A stretch of 64,000 nt of DNA from NCBI RefSeq assembly GCF_006716765.1, contig NZ_VFPO01000001.1, forward strand, positions 3,658,001 through 3,722,000. Direction: 5' to 3'. This DNA comes from Actinomadura hallensis (lineage in GTDB: Bacteria > Actinomycetota > Actinomycetes > Streptosporangiales > Streptosporangiaceae). Each line of letters opens with the position of its first letter. Within the stretch, counting starts at the first letter, position 1. The position numbers and the translations under genes are program-made. This document shows, piece by piece, positions 29,880 through 37,617 of the stretch. The notes below the pieces were generated by a model. It was not told the DNA's origin and did no database searches. It saw nothing but the letters and a program-made list of their open reading frames with translations.

Positions 29880-30621
29880 GAAGCTTCCTTTCGCTTGCCG
29901 GCTTCCCTTGTTCGAACTGTACTGGATAAACGCACTGGCCGAACCCCGCCCCCCGCCCGCGCGCGGCGGCGAGTCACCGATCCTCATACCATGTCGGCGC
30001 AGAAGTCGACCACTCAGGGTCGGCGCAGTCGCGCGCACAAGCGGTGAGACGAGAGTCCACTCGACATGCCGTGCAAAGCCGGGGCATCTCCACGCCGACC
30101 AAAGTTTTACACTCGCGGGGCTCCGCCCTTCTCCGGGAACGCCCGCGCGACCCGGAAAAGGGAAACGCGAAAATGACGCCGACCCGGCTTCCGCGCGCGC
30201 TTTCCGCACGGCTCGAACGCGCCCGCGCGCCTCGCGGGACGATGGGGGCGGGGCCCTCTCCGGGCGTACGGGAGGCCCTGCGGGAGGCCCGGTCCGGGCT
30301 GCCGCCGCCGCCCGCCGGCGCCATTGCGCGGGCATTGGCCGGGCGGCGGCGACCGCTCAGAACGCCACGGTGGCGCTCAGAACGTCACCAGGGGATCGCC
30401 GATGAAGTCGGCGATGAAGTCGAGGAAGAAGAATCCGAAGAACGGGAAGTTGGTCGCCCTCCAGATCCCGAACGGCGCCAGGATCACGCCCACCGATTCG
30501 CGCCCCTCCCCGCCGTCACTTCCTGGTGGACGGCACCGGGCTTTCGCGGGACCGCATCCGGCTCTTGCGGGACGGTGTCGAGCGCGGGCGGTACCGGCCG
30601 ATCACGGGTGCCGTCGGGGTG
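29880..30621. other. Gene-poor region upstream of lsr2
   Basis: About 740 bases hold the lsr2 promoter (no clear -35/-10 could be fixed) and no gene I can defend. Two coding-like traces deserve mention. A short Phe-rich reverse frame at 30377-30481 ends in IADFIGDPLVTF. A forward stretch near 30526-30620 reads VDGTGLSRDRIRLLRDGVER with good codon bias, but it runs into the 3' end of the regulator gene on the other strand. These may be remnants of lost genes. Confidence 0.5.
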
Positions 30622-31368
30622 TCAGGTGATGCTGCGGCGGAGGTTGGTGCGGTAGGAGTGCAGCTCGGGCAGGAAGTGGCTGACCGCCAGCTCGACGGGG
30701 GCGCCCGTGGTGTCCAGGTAGAGGCGGTCGATCTTCAGCAGCGGGTGGCCGGGGTCGCAGCCCAGGTGCTCGGCGGTCTCGTCGTCGGCGAGCGCGACCG
30801 TGATGCTCTGCTCCGCCTCGGCGATCGGGGCCTTCAGCCTCGCGTCCAGCAGCCCGATGATCGTCTGGTCGCTGGTCGCCCCCGGGGCGGTCAGCTCGGG
30901 GACCGACGCCAGCGACCGGGCGACGCCGGGCGGCAGCGCGACGGTCGTGACGCAGAACGGCGTCCCCTCGTGCAGCCGCCGGAAGACCACGACGTGGACG
31001 ACGTCGTCGGGCAGCCGCAACCGCCCGGCGGCGTTGACGTCGACGCGGCGGCGCAGCGGCGCGATGATCTGCATCCGCGTGTCGGCCGACAGCCCCATCA
31101 GGTCGTCGATCGACCCGAACTGGCGCAGGTAGCCCCGCTCCCGGCGCGGGGTGGCGAAGGTCCCGCGGCCGGGCACGCGGTAGACCATGCCCTCGGCCAC
31201 CAGGTCCTGGAACGCGCGCCGGACCGTCTGCCTGCTCACCCGGTACCGCTCGGCCAGCTCCGCCTCGGTGGGCAGGCGCCGCCCGTCGGCGTAGCGTCCC
31301 TGCAGGATCTGCGTGCGCAGCTCCCGGGCCAGGACGGTGTAGCCGCTCTCCCTGCGCCGAGCGCCCAT
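30622..31368 (-). CDS. GntR-family (HutC-type) transcriptional regulator
   Basis: This 248-residue protein starts at ATG 31368. The winged helix occupies about 10-75 (LARELRTQILQGRYADGRRLPTEAELAERYRVSRQTVRRAFQDLVAEGMVYRVPGRGTF). A UTRA ligand-binding domain follows, with LRLPDDVVHVVVFRRLHEGTPFCVTTVALP and the C-terminal HPLLKIDRLYLDTTGAPVELAVSHFLPELHSYRTNLRR. HutC-type regulators sense small carboxylates, amino acids or sugar derivatives. It precedes, on the same strand, the MaoC/dehydrogenase divergent pair whose promoter contains a palindrome, which makes that pair a plausible target. This is inference. Confidence 0.92.
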   Translation of the reverse strand: MGARRRESGYTVLARELRTQILQGRYADGRRLPTEAELAERYRVSRQTVRRAFQDLVAEGMVYRVPGRGTFATPRRERGYLRQFGSIDDLMGLSADTRMQIIAPLRRRVDVNAAGRLRLPDDVVHVVVFRRLHEGTPFCVTTVALPPGVARSLASVPELTAPGATSDQTIIGLLDARLKAPIAEAEQSITVALADDETAEHLGCDPGHPLLKIDRLYLDTTGAPVELAVSHFLPELHSYRTNLRRSIT

Positions 31369-31480
31369 CCCGCACCCCCTCCCCCGGGTCGCGCCGGTCC
31401 CATGTCCGGACGCAGATCCTTTCCGGACGCAGATTACGCGCCCGTGACCGCGGCCACGGGCTTTCCGCCGCGGGCGAAGG

Positions 31481-32542
31481 TCAGGCGAACAGGGCGACGA
31501 AGCGCCAGTCCAGCACCTCGGCCGGTTCGCCGCCGTCGCGGACCGCCCGCACACGCGAACGCAGATGCGCCAGCCCGCCCTCAGCGAGCGGCTCGGTCCG
31601 CTCCACCTCGACGGTGCTGGCGAGGGTGTCGCCCTCGCGGACCGGCCCGACATGGTCGCAGCCGTGCCACCCCACCACGGTGACCAGCTCCGGCAGCGCC
31701 CGCACCGCCTGATGCAGCGCCAGCCCGATGGTGTGACCGCCATACACCAACCGGCCCTGCCCGGAGGCCCTCGCATCGTGGTGCACCTTGGCCACGTTCA
31801 ACGTCAGCCGCGCCAGCTCCGGCGCCGACGTCACCACGTCCCCGCCCACCACCTCGAAGACCTCGCCCTCGGCCAGCCCGGCGAAGTGCCGGCCGGGCAC
31901 CGCCTCCCGGAACGCGCCCAGATCCCATCCCGACGCCACCGCGGCCAGGTCCTCATGGCCCGGGTCGGCGCCCAGCACGGACAGGTCGTCGGCGTGCCCG
32001 GTGTCGGCGTCCTGATCGCGCAGCGGCAGCATCGCGCACCGCCAAAAGTCCAGCACCCGGCGGCCCTCCTGGTCGACCGTGCTGATCCGCAGCGCCGCCA
32101 GACCCGTCGCCGCCCGCCCCGCACGACGCGAGTTCTGCCGCAGCCCCACCACCTCGGTGACCGTGCGCAGCGTGTCGCCCAGCCGCGGAGCCCGCCGGAA
32201 CACCACCCCCCGGTAGAACAGGTTCGCCACCACCGTGTGGGTCACCAGCGTCGACTGCCCGATCGCCACGTCCCACACCAGGTTCGGAGCCGCCAGCGCC
32301 GCGTCCCCGCCGGCCACCCGCCGCGACAACCCGTGATCCAGGAACAGATGCGACCGGCCCCCGACGATCGCCTGATGCGCCGCCGCCAACCCCTCGGTCA
32401 AGGTCAGGCCGGGACCGCCCTCGAACCGCTGCCCGCGGTACAGGTCCTCGAAGTACGGGCCGTCGATCGTCCCCAAGGCGGGCTCCTCTGCCGTCGGCGT
32501 TTGCCGTCCGAAATGTACGGCCAAATTGAAGCACCCTCTCAT
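31481..32542 (-). CDS. MaoC-family double hot-dog enoyl-CoA hydratase (mesaconyl-CoA hydratase-like)
   Basis: A 353-residue protein starts at ATG 32542 (MRGCFNLAVHFG); an upstream extension is possible but would overlap the divergent promoter. Two hot-dog repeats are visible. The N-terminal one has GPYFEDLYRGQRFEGGPGLTLTEG, then NLVWDVAIGQSTLVTHTVVANLFYRGVVFRRAPRLGDTL. The C-terminal one has GRHFAGLAEGEVFEVVGGDVVTSAPELARLTLNVAKVHHDA, then LVYGGHTIGLALHQAVRAL. The length and the HHD..GGHTI region resemble 2-methylfumaryl-CoA (mesaconyl-CoA) hydratases and related dehydratases. It is divergent from an acyl-CoA dehydrogenase, so the pair could catalyse consecutive dehydrogenation and hydration of a branched acyl-CoA. 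The substrate is not identifiable. Confidence 0.85.
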   Translation of the reverse strand: MRGCFNLAVHFGRQTPTAEEPALGTIDGPYFEDLYRGQRFEGGPGLTLTEGLAAAHQAIVGGRSHLFLDHGLSRRVAGGDAALAAPNLVWDVAIGQSTLVTHTVVANLFYRGVVFRRAPRLGDTLRTVTEVVGLRQNSRRAGRAATGLAALRISTVDQEGRRVLDFWRCAMLPLRDQDADTGHADDLSVLGADPGHEDLAAVASGWDLGAFREAVPGRHFAGLAEGEVFEVVGGDVVTSAPELARLTLNVAKVHHDARASGQGRLVYGGHTIGLALHQAVRALPELVTVVGWHGCDHVGPVREGDTLASTVEVERTEPLAEGGLAHLRSRVRAVRDGGEPAEVLDWRFVALFA

Positions 32543-32562
32543 CCCGGTCAGCAAGGATCTTG

Positions 32563-32591
32563 TTGACATGGGCGCCCATGGGCCGCAATAT
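32563..32591 (+). promoter_or_regulatory. Promoter with palindromic spacer before the acyl-CoA dehydrogenase gene
   Basis: TTGACA (32563-32568) and CAATAT (32586-32591) are 17 bp apart. The perfect palindrome ATGGGCGCCCAT (32568-32579) lies in the spacer, an ideal place for a repressor. The divergent MaoC gene starts at 32542, so one regulator could control both. Confidence 0.65.
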
Positions 32592-32693
32592 GGCCGCACA
32601 AAGAGCGGAGGCGGGACGGGCCGTCCCGCCGGACCCCGACCGCGGCGCGGTGGCCTCCCCACTCGCCGGCAGGACCTCGACGGAGAAGGCCAC

Positions 32694-33887
32694 ATGAACC
32701 GCCTCGCACAGACCGACGGGCTCACCGACGTCCAGCGGGAGATCCTCGCCACCGTCCGCGAGTTCACCGAGCGGGAGATCATCCCGAACGCCCAGCGGCT
32801 GGAGCGGGCCGACGAGTACCCGCAGCGGATCGTCGACCGCATGCGGGAACTGGGCCTGTTCGGCCTGACCATCCCCGAGGAGTACGGCGGGCTCGGCGAG
32901 TCGCTGCTGACCTACGCCCTGGCGGTCGAGGAGATCTCCCGCGGCTGGATGAGCGTGTCGGGCATCATCAACACCCACTTCATCGTCGCCTACATGCTGG
33001 CCCGCCACGGCACCGACGAGCAGAAGCGGCGCCACCTGCCCCGCATGGCGACCGGCGAGCTGCGCGGCGCGTTCTCCATGTCCGAACCCGGCTGCGGCTC
33101 CGACGTGGCCGCGATCACCACCCGGGCCGCCCGCGACGGCGACGGCTACGTCGTCGACGGCCAGAAGATGTGGCTGACCAACGGCGCCACCTCAACCCTG
33201 GTCGCCGTCCTGGTCAAGACCGACGAGGGCGCCGACTCGGTCTACCGCAACATGACCACCTTCCTGGTGGAGAAGCCCCAGGGCTTCGGCGAGGTCCAAC
33301 CCGGCCTCACCATCCCCGGCAAGATCGACAAAATGGGCTACAAGGGCGTCGACACCACCGAGATGATCTTCAGCGGCTACCGCGCCACCGCCGGCCAGAT
33401 CCTCGGCGGCACCCCCGGCCGCGGCTTCTACCAGATGATGGACGGCGTCGAGGTCGGCCGCGTCAACGTCGCCGCCCGCGGCTGCGGCGTCGCCCTGCGC
33501 GCCTTCGAACTCGCCGTCCGCTACGCCCAGCAGCGCCGCACGTTCGGCAAGCCCATCGCCGACCACCAGGCCGTCCAGTTCCGCCTCGCCGACATGGCCG
33601 TCAAGGTCGAGGCCGCCCACCAGATGATGATCAACGCCGCCCGCGCCAAGGACTCCGGCGAACGCGGCGACCTCCAGGCCGGCATGGCCAAGTACCTCGC
33701 CTCCGAATACTGCCGCGACGTCGTCGAGGACTCCTTCCGCATCCACGGCGGCTACGGCTACTCCACCGAGTCCGAGATCGAACGCCTCTACCGCGAGACC
33801 CCCATGCTCCTGATCGGCGAAGGCACCGCCGACATCCAGCGCATGATCATCGGCCGCCGGATCCTCGAGGCCTACCGGATCGACTAG
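32694..33887 (+). CDS. Acyl-CoA dehydrogenase
   Basis: The product (397 aa) starts at ATG after GGAGAAGG. The N-terminal helical domain (LTDVQREILATVREFTEREI) leads to FAD/substrate motifs ELRGAFSMSEPGCGSDVAAITTRA near residue 120 and GYVVDGQKMWLTNGATS near 155. The C-terminal domain has RRTFGKPIADHQAVQFRLADMA and RIHGGYGYSTESEIERLYRE, then LLIGEGTADIQRMIIGR. The Glu in GEGT occupies the classical catalytic-base position (MCAD Glu376 equivalent), so it should be active. It oxidises an acyl-CoA and passes electrons to ETF. It is divergent from the MaoC hydratase. Confidence 0.93.
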   Translation: MNRLAQTDGLTDVQREILATVREFTEREIIPNAQRLERADEYPQRIVDRMRELGLFGLTIPEEYGGLGESLLTYALAVEEISRGWMSVSGIINTHFIVAYMLARHGTDEQKRRHLPRMATGELRGAFSMSEPGCGSDVAAITTRAARDGDGYVVDGQKMWLTNGATSTLVAVLVKTDEGADSVYRNMTTFLVEKPQGFGEVQPGLTIPGKIDKMGYKGVDTTEMIFSGYRATAGQILGGTPGRGFYQMMDGVEVGRVNVAARGCGVALRAFELAVRYAQQRRTFGKPIADHQAVQFRLADMAVKVEAAHQMMINAARAKDSGERGDLQAGMAKYLASEYCRDVVEDSFRIHGGYGYSTESEIERLYRETPMLLIGEGTADIQRMIIGRRILEAYRID

Positions 33888-33967
33888 CCGGGCTCCGCGC
33901 CAGCGGCCGCGAATCCCGGTGAACCTGCCCGTGCACACGGGCGAAACGGTGTGCCAGGATGCGCGGC

Positions 33968-34492
33968 ATGGGCTTTGCTGACCGTTACCTTGCCGAGGAC
34001 GAGTCCCTGGTGCACGCCACGCGCCAGCACTGGACCGAACTGGTCGGCGAGTTCGTGATCCTGTGCCTCGTCTGGATCGTCGCGGGCGCGCTGATCTGGG
34101 TCGTCCCGTCCGGCGAGGACTGGACGCCCCTCGCGCGCTACGCGGTGATCGGCGTCGCCGCCGTCCTGTCGCTGTGGTTCTGGCTCATCCCGCTGCTGCG
34201 GTGGCGCGGCACCGTCTACATCATCACCACCAAGCGGATCTACAAGCGCAGCGGCTTCCTGACCAAGACCGGCCACAGCATCCCGCTCGTCCGCGTCAAC
34301 GACGTGGCGTTCCGGGTGACCCTGTGGGAGCGGATCTGGCGCTACGGGACGCTCGACATCCAGTCCGCCTCCGAGCACGGCATGCTGCGCCTCAAGCGCG
34401 TCCCCGACCCCGAGGGCCTGAAGTCCAAGATCAACCAGGCCGTCGCCGAAGCCCAGCACCACCACCGGCCCGGAGCCCCGGACACCAGGTGA
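33968..34492 (+). CDS. PH-domain (bPH2/DUF304-type) membrane protein
   Basis: This 174-residue protein starts MGFADRYLAEDESLVHATRQ (ATG 33968 behind AGGA; another ATG lies 9 bases earlier). Two adjacent membrane segments, FVILCLVWIVAGALIWVV and YAVIGVAAVLSLWFWLIPLL, are followed by a bacterial PH domain: RGTVYIITTKRIYKRSGFLTKTGHSIPLVRVNDVAFRVTLWERIWRYGTLDIQSASEHGMLRLKRVPDPEGLK. These proteins anchor small beta-domain scaffolds to the membrane; functions are mostly unknown. It converges on the gas-vesicle-type operon with only 11 bp between stops, and one protein of that operon also carries PH/GRAM-like sequence. Confidence 0.9.
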   Translation: MGFADRYLAEDESLVHATRQHWTELVGEFVILCLVWIVAGALIWVVPSGEDWTPLARYAVIGVAAVLSLWFWLIPLLRWRGTVYIITTKRIYKRSGFLTKTGHSIPLVRVNDVAFRVTLWERIWRYGTLDIQSASEHGMLRLKRVPDPEGLKSKINQAVAEAQHHHRPGAPDTR

Positions 34493-34503
34493 CCCTGGTC
34501 GCG

Positions 34504-35355
34504 CTAGGCCTGGGGGCCGCCGGCAGAGCGGTCGATGCCGCTGAGCGGGGGTCGCTGCGCCGGGGTCGGGCTCGGGCTGGTCAGTTCGTCCTCGGTGAAG
34601 GAGTAGGGCGGCCACGGGCCGAGGAAGCGCACGCGCACTGCGTGATGGGCGTCCTGCAGGTCGGCGAGGACGAGCCCCAGGTTCTCGACCTCGTCGTCAT
34701 GAACCAGCAGGGCGAGGGAGAGGACGTCGATCTCCCCTGGGCCGCGCACCGCGCGACGCCGGTCGGCCAGGTCCTCGGCGACGGCGCTCAGCCTCCGGCG
34801 GGCGTCGGCGTGCAGTTCGTCGGCGAGGACGTCGGCCGCGGCCTTCCGCTTGGCGTCCAGCTGCTTGCCCAGCAGCCGCCGCAGCCCCGGCGAGGCGTCG
34901 CGCATGCGCTCCTCGATCTCCAGCACGGACGCGTCGTCCGCCGCCACCTCCGCCGAGTCGAGCGTGATCTCGACGCGGTACTCGGCGCGCCCGCGCAGGC
35001 GGCCGAGGCGCCGCCGGAGATCGTCCCCCCTGTCCCGCAGCCAGGCGCGCAGCCGGGTCTCGGCGTCGCCGTCGGGTCCGGGGGCCACCAGCACGTTGAA
35101 GGTCATGGGCAGCACCCCGCCCGCCGCGCGCCGCATGTTCTCGACCGCCTCGTCGTGGGCGCGGATCCAGCGGCGGACGTCGTCGTCCGGCCCCTGGTAC
35201 GGCTGCGCCGGGGCCTCGTGGACGAGGGCGGCCAGCCCGCACCCAGCGGCGCGGACCAGCCGCAGCGGCGCGCCGTCGATGCCCGCGCCCCGCGGTCCGG
35301 CGCCGTCGCCGGGGTCGGCGAGCACCGCGTACACGTAGAGCGCTTCGCGGCTCAA
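34504..35355 (-). CDS. GvpL/GvpF-family gas vesicle protein
   Basis: This 283-residue protein opens MSREALYVYAVLADP, the typical GvpF/L start. The two-domain fold is suggested by IRAHDEAVENMRRAAGGVLPMTFNVLV near residue 65-90, an Arg/Glu-rich middle helix (LRRRLGRLRGRAEYRVEITL), and the C-terminal EIDVLSLALLVHDDEVENLGLVLADLQDAHHAVRVRFLGPWPPYSF, a family hallmark (GPWPPYSF). GvpF/L proteins bind GvpA-type subunits during shell assembly. Its ATG overlaps the gvpK stop (ATGA). It is the last gene of the leftward four-gene operon. Confidence 0.93.
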   Translation of the reverse strand: MSREALYVYAVLADPGDGAGPRGAGIDGAPLRLVRAAGCGLAALVHEAPAQPYQGPDDDVRRWIRAHDEAVENMRRAAGGVLPMTFNVLVAPGPDGDAETRLRAWLRDRGDDLRRRLGRLRGRAEYRVEITLDSAEVAADDASVLEIEERMRDASPGLRRLLGKQLDAKRKAAADVLADELHADARRRLSAVAEDLADRRRAVRGPGEIDVLSLALLVHDDEVENLGLVLADLQDAHHAVRVRFLGPWPPYSFTEDELTSPSPTPAQRPPLSGIDRSAGGPQA

Positions 35356-35675
35356 CGTCGTCCTCCCTCGATCTCCCCCGCCCAGCGCTCGGGGTCGGCG
35401 AGCCGGTCCACGACCTCGTCGACGACCTCGTCCAGGCCGCGGTGGAGGTCCGCCACGGACGCGGTGATGCCGTGCTCGGCCTTGATCTCCTCCATGGCCT
35501 CGTCCAGCTCCAGCAGCGCGTCGCCCAGCCGGTTCAGCTCCTCGGTGGTGAGGTCGCCGCCCTCCATCCGGCGCACGGCCTGCCGTTCCAGCGCCTCCTG
35601 GATCACTTCCACCAAGGTGACGACGAGCGTGAGCACGCCGTTCTTGAGGCTGTTCTCGTCAACGGTGATGGCCAT
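35352..35675 (-). CDS. gvpK: Gas vesicle protein GvpK
   Basis: This 107-residue protein reads MAITVDENSLKNGVLTLVVT, then LVEVIQEALERQAVRRMEGGDLTTEELNRLGDALLELDEAMEEIKAEHGI. This is the short helical GvpK family: N-terminal LKxGVLTLVVTLVEVIxEALxxQAxRRMExGxLT and the conserved LGxALxxLxxxMEEIKxEHGI helix. GvpK is needed for proper vesicle formation in halophiles and bacteria. Its start lies 17 bp inside the upstream GvpA/J-fusion gene and its stop overlaps the GvpF/L start, so the operon is tightly coupled. Confidence 0.95.
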   Translation of the reverse strand: MAITVDENSLKNGVLTLVVTLVEVIQEALERQAVRRMEGGDLTTEELNRLGDALLELDEAMEEIKAEHGITASVADLHRGLDEVVDEVVDRLADPERWAGEIEGGRR

Positions 35676-36606
35676 GAGAGCCCTCCTCGCGGTGCCCGGC
35701 GGGGGCGAGCGCCCGCAGCCAGCGCGGCGCCTCCCCGGTCGCCAGGACGATGCGCTCGCCCGGCGCGTCCACGATCAGCCGGTCCAGCCCGGACGACGGG
35801 GTGGACCCGCCCTCGACCCGCACGTCCCGGATGCGCCCGGCGTCCAGGACGACGGCGGGGCGGACATCGGCCGGCGCCTTCCAGGTCAGCCGGCCGCCGT
35901 CCAGCCGCGCCCGCCCGCCGCGCCACAGGGCGCCGTCCCGGCGCGGCTCGTGGTACCACATGTGCCCCTCGATCTCGGGGGCGTCGTCCTCGGCGGCGAG
36001 GGGCCCGGGCCGCAGGGACCGGACGTGCGGGGCGATCCGGCGCAGGCTCTCGTCGAAGTCCTCGGCGTCGCCGGCCGACAGCAGCGCACCGCCCCCGCCC
36101 GCCAGCTCCACGCGGACGCGCAGCCGCTCCTCGCCCCCGACGGTCCGCTCGCTCTGCAACCGGGTGGCCGCCACGTCCGCCAGCCTGGCCTCCCACAGCA
36201 CCTCGCGCGGCTCACGCCGGTGGACCAGGACGCGCCGGTCGGTGAGGAACAGGGCACCGGGCCGCCAGACGTGGGACGGTCCGCGCTCGTCGCAGTGCCC
36301 GCCGAACGACCGGACCACCACCCGCTCGCCCTCCTCCAGCTCGGGCGTCGCGACGGCGGCGCGCTGGGCCCAGGCGCGCGTGTCGGCGTCCCACTGCTGG
36401 AGCAGCCCGTATTCGAGCATGGTCTCCATGCCGGCGATGGCCGCCCGCAGGTTGACGCCGATGAGCGGGATGTCCGCCACGGCGATGATGAGGTCGAGGT
36501 GGAGTACCGCGCCCTTGTTCAGCACGACCTCGAGCAGGTCGTCCAGGGTGACCTGCGGGTCGCGGGTGGGGCGCAGCGGCGCGCGCCGGGCCGGATCAGG
36601 CGCCAT
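35659..36606 (-). CDS. GvpA/J-type domain fused to PH/GRAM-like repeats
   Basis: This is a 315-residue fusion. Residues about 17-72 (VTLDDLLEVVLNKGAVLHLDLIIAVADIPLIGVNLRAAIAGMETMLEYGL) match the amphipathic GvpA/GvpJ fold: helix, two hydrophobic strands, helix. A roughly 220-residue extension follows, with GALFLTDRRVLVHRREPREVLWEARLADVAATRL near 115-145 and a second unit containing GGRARLDGGRLTWKAPADVRPAVVLDAGRIRDVRVEGG near 225-265. Both read like PH/GRAM beta-sandwich repeats (the TDRRVLV and L-x-D-V signatures). Plain GvpJ is about 80-150 residues. The fusion suggests a GvpA-like polymer-forming module tethered to a membrane or protein ligand. The start overlaps the upstream gene by 11 bp. 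Confidence 0.85.
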   Translation of the reverse strand: MAPDPARRAPLRPTRDPQVTLDDLLEVVLNKGAVLHLDLIIAVADIPLIGVNLRAAIAGMETMLEYGLLQQWDADTRAWAQRAAVATPELEEGERVVVRSFGGHCDERGPSHVWRPGALFLTDRRVLVHRREPREVLWEARLADVAATRLQSERTVGGEERLRVRVELAGGGGALLSAGDAEDFDESLRRIAPHVRSLRPGPLAAEDDAPEIEGHMWYHEPRRDGALWRGGRARLDGGRLTWKAPADVRPAVVLDAGRIRDVRVEGGSTPSSGLDRLIVDAPGERIVLATGEAPRWLRALAPAGHREEGSHGHHR

Positions 36607-37117
36607 CGCCTTCCCGCGATTCCCCGGACGCGTCGCCCGTCCGCGCGGCCTCGGTCAGCGCCTTGGCGCTGCGCCAGCCGCACCAGGGGCAGTACTCCTC
36701 CAGCAGCTGCTTGGTGGGAGACCGCTTCCCGCACTCGGGGCAGGTCTCCTTCGGATCCTCGGTCTCCTTCCAGGCGGCCGTCTCCAGGTTCGTCCCGGAG
36801 GGGAACTCCAGCCCGTACCGCGCGGCGGTCTCGAAGGAGGCGAGCGCCGCCCGCAGCCGGATCCCGAGCAGCTCCACACCGGCGACCGAGACCATGATGT
36901 CGGCGTTGATCACCAGGCCCCTGTCGAGCAGGACCTCCACCACGTGGGCCAGGCCGCCCTCACCCGTCCGCTGCGGCTCCAGCGGCCGCCGCGTGCTCAC
37001 CGGCCGCCCGCTCAGGTCCCGCGCGGTCACCCCCGCCCCGCTGCGGGCACGCTCGACGGAAGCGGGCCGTACGACGTCATCGCTCCGCGTCTCCACGGGC
37101 CGCCTGTCCTGTTTCAT
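36596..37117 (-). CDS. GvpA/J-type protein with C-terminal zinc ribbon
   Basis: A 173-residue protein starts at ATG 37117 after GAGGG. Residues about 1-48 are a basic, disordered leader; 49-100 form the GvpA/J module (GLAHVVEVLLDRGLVINADIMVSVAGVELLGIRLRAALASFETAARYGL). Then ETCPECGKRSP, 15 or so residues on, YCPWCGWR gives a four-Cys zinc ribbon (CPxC...CPxC). The tail is acidic. Zinc ribbons are not part of standard GvpA, GvpJ, GvpM or GvpS. It heads the four-gene operon, so it may be the regulator or nucleator of the assembly. Its paralogue is encoded next. Confidence 0.85.
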   Translation of the reverse strand: MKQDRRPVETRSDDVVRPASVERARSGAGVTARDLSGRPVSTRRPLEPQRTGEGGLAHVVEVLLDRGLVINADIMVSVAGVELLGIRLRAALASFETAARYGLEFPSGTNLETAAWKETEDPKETCPECGKRSPTKQLLEEYCPWCGWRSAKALTEAARTGDASGESREGDGA

Positions 37118-37617
37118 CACGCCCTCGTCCGATGCGCCTGCTCGCGCACACAACAGCCCAACACAAACGAGGACACCCATATCCGATAAAGGACGATCTA
37201 ACCTCCGCCCGCCGATCCCGCAGGCCACGACCCCGCAATCGCGCGGCCCGCATCCCCAGGCCCCCACTCCCACCCGGGCCGCCATCTGCGCCATGACCAC
37301 GCGGAACCGGCGGCGCAGCCGTTCCTTGATCGTCTGCGGCACCGGCAGGCGAGCGCCCCGTCCCTGCTCGAACGCGTTCAACCCGGCCGACTTTTACGTT
37401 GCAGATCACGCCTGCCCGGCATCGACGGCCGGACCCGTGCCAGAGTTGGACGCGAGCACCCCGCCGGCCTGACCGTCAAGCCGCGACCGGGCGGACGGTG
37501 CCCGTTCCGGTCAACAACGGCGAAGACCGACGCCGCACGCCCCCGTGCGAAGATCGCACGCGCATGCTACCTTTCGGCGAAGGTAGAACAATAGACGTCC
37601 TGACGTAAGAAGGTCTC
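37118..37617. other. Intergenic region between divergent gvp-type operon and FadR-type gene
   Basis: About 500 bases carry promoters for both directions. Near the regulator are two perfect inverted repeats: CTACCTT-TCGGCG-AAGGTAG (37567-37586) and ACGTC-CT-GACGT (37595-37606). The gvp side shows no clear -35/-10 pair. Long frames cross the region but have poor codon bias and no ribosome site. Confidence 0.6.
37567..37606 (+). promoter_or_regulatory. Two inverted repeats before the FadR-type gene (probable autoregulatory operator)
   Basis: CTACCTT / AAGGTAG (7-bp arms, 6-nt loop) is followed 8 bp later by ACGTC-CT-GACGT. The second is an A/T-flanked palindrome of the size bound by FadR-type GntR dimers and lies 12 bp before the start codon, suited to autorepression. 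Confidence 0.55.

Noticed and set aside
29990..30046. 18-residue basic reading frame MSAQKSTTQGRRSRAHKR
   Set aside because: Too short, poorly biased codons and no ribosome binding site.
34063..36897. Long forward open frame across the gvp-type operon
   Set aside because: It is antisense to four well-supported overlapping genes and shows no recognisable domain.
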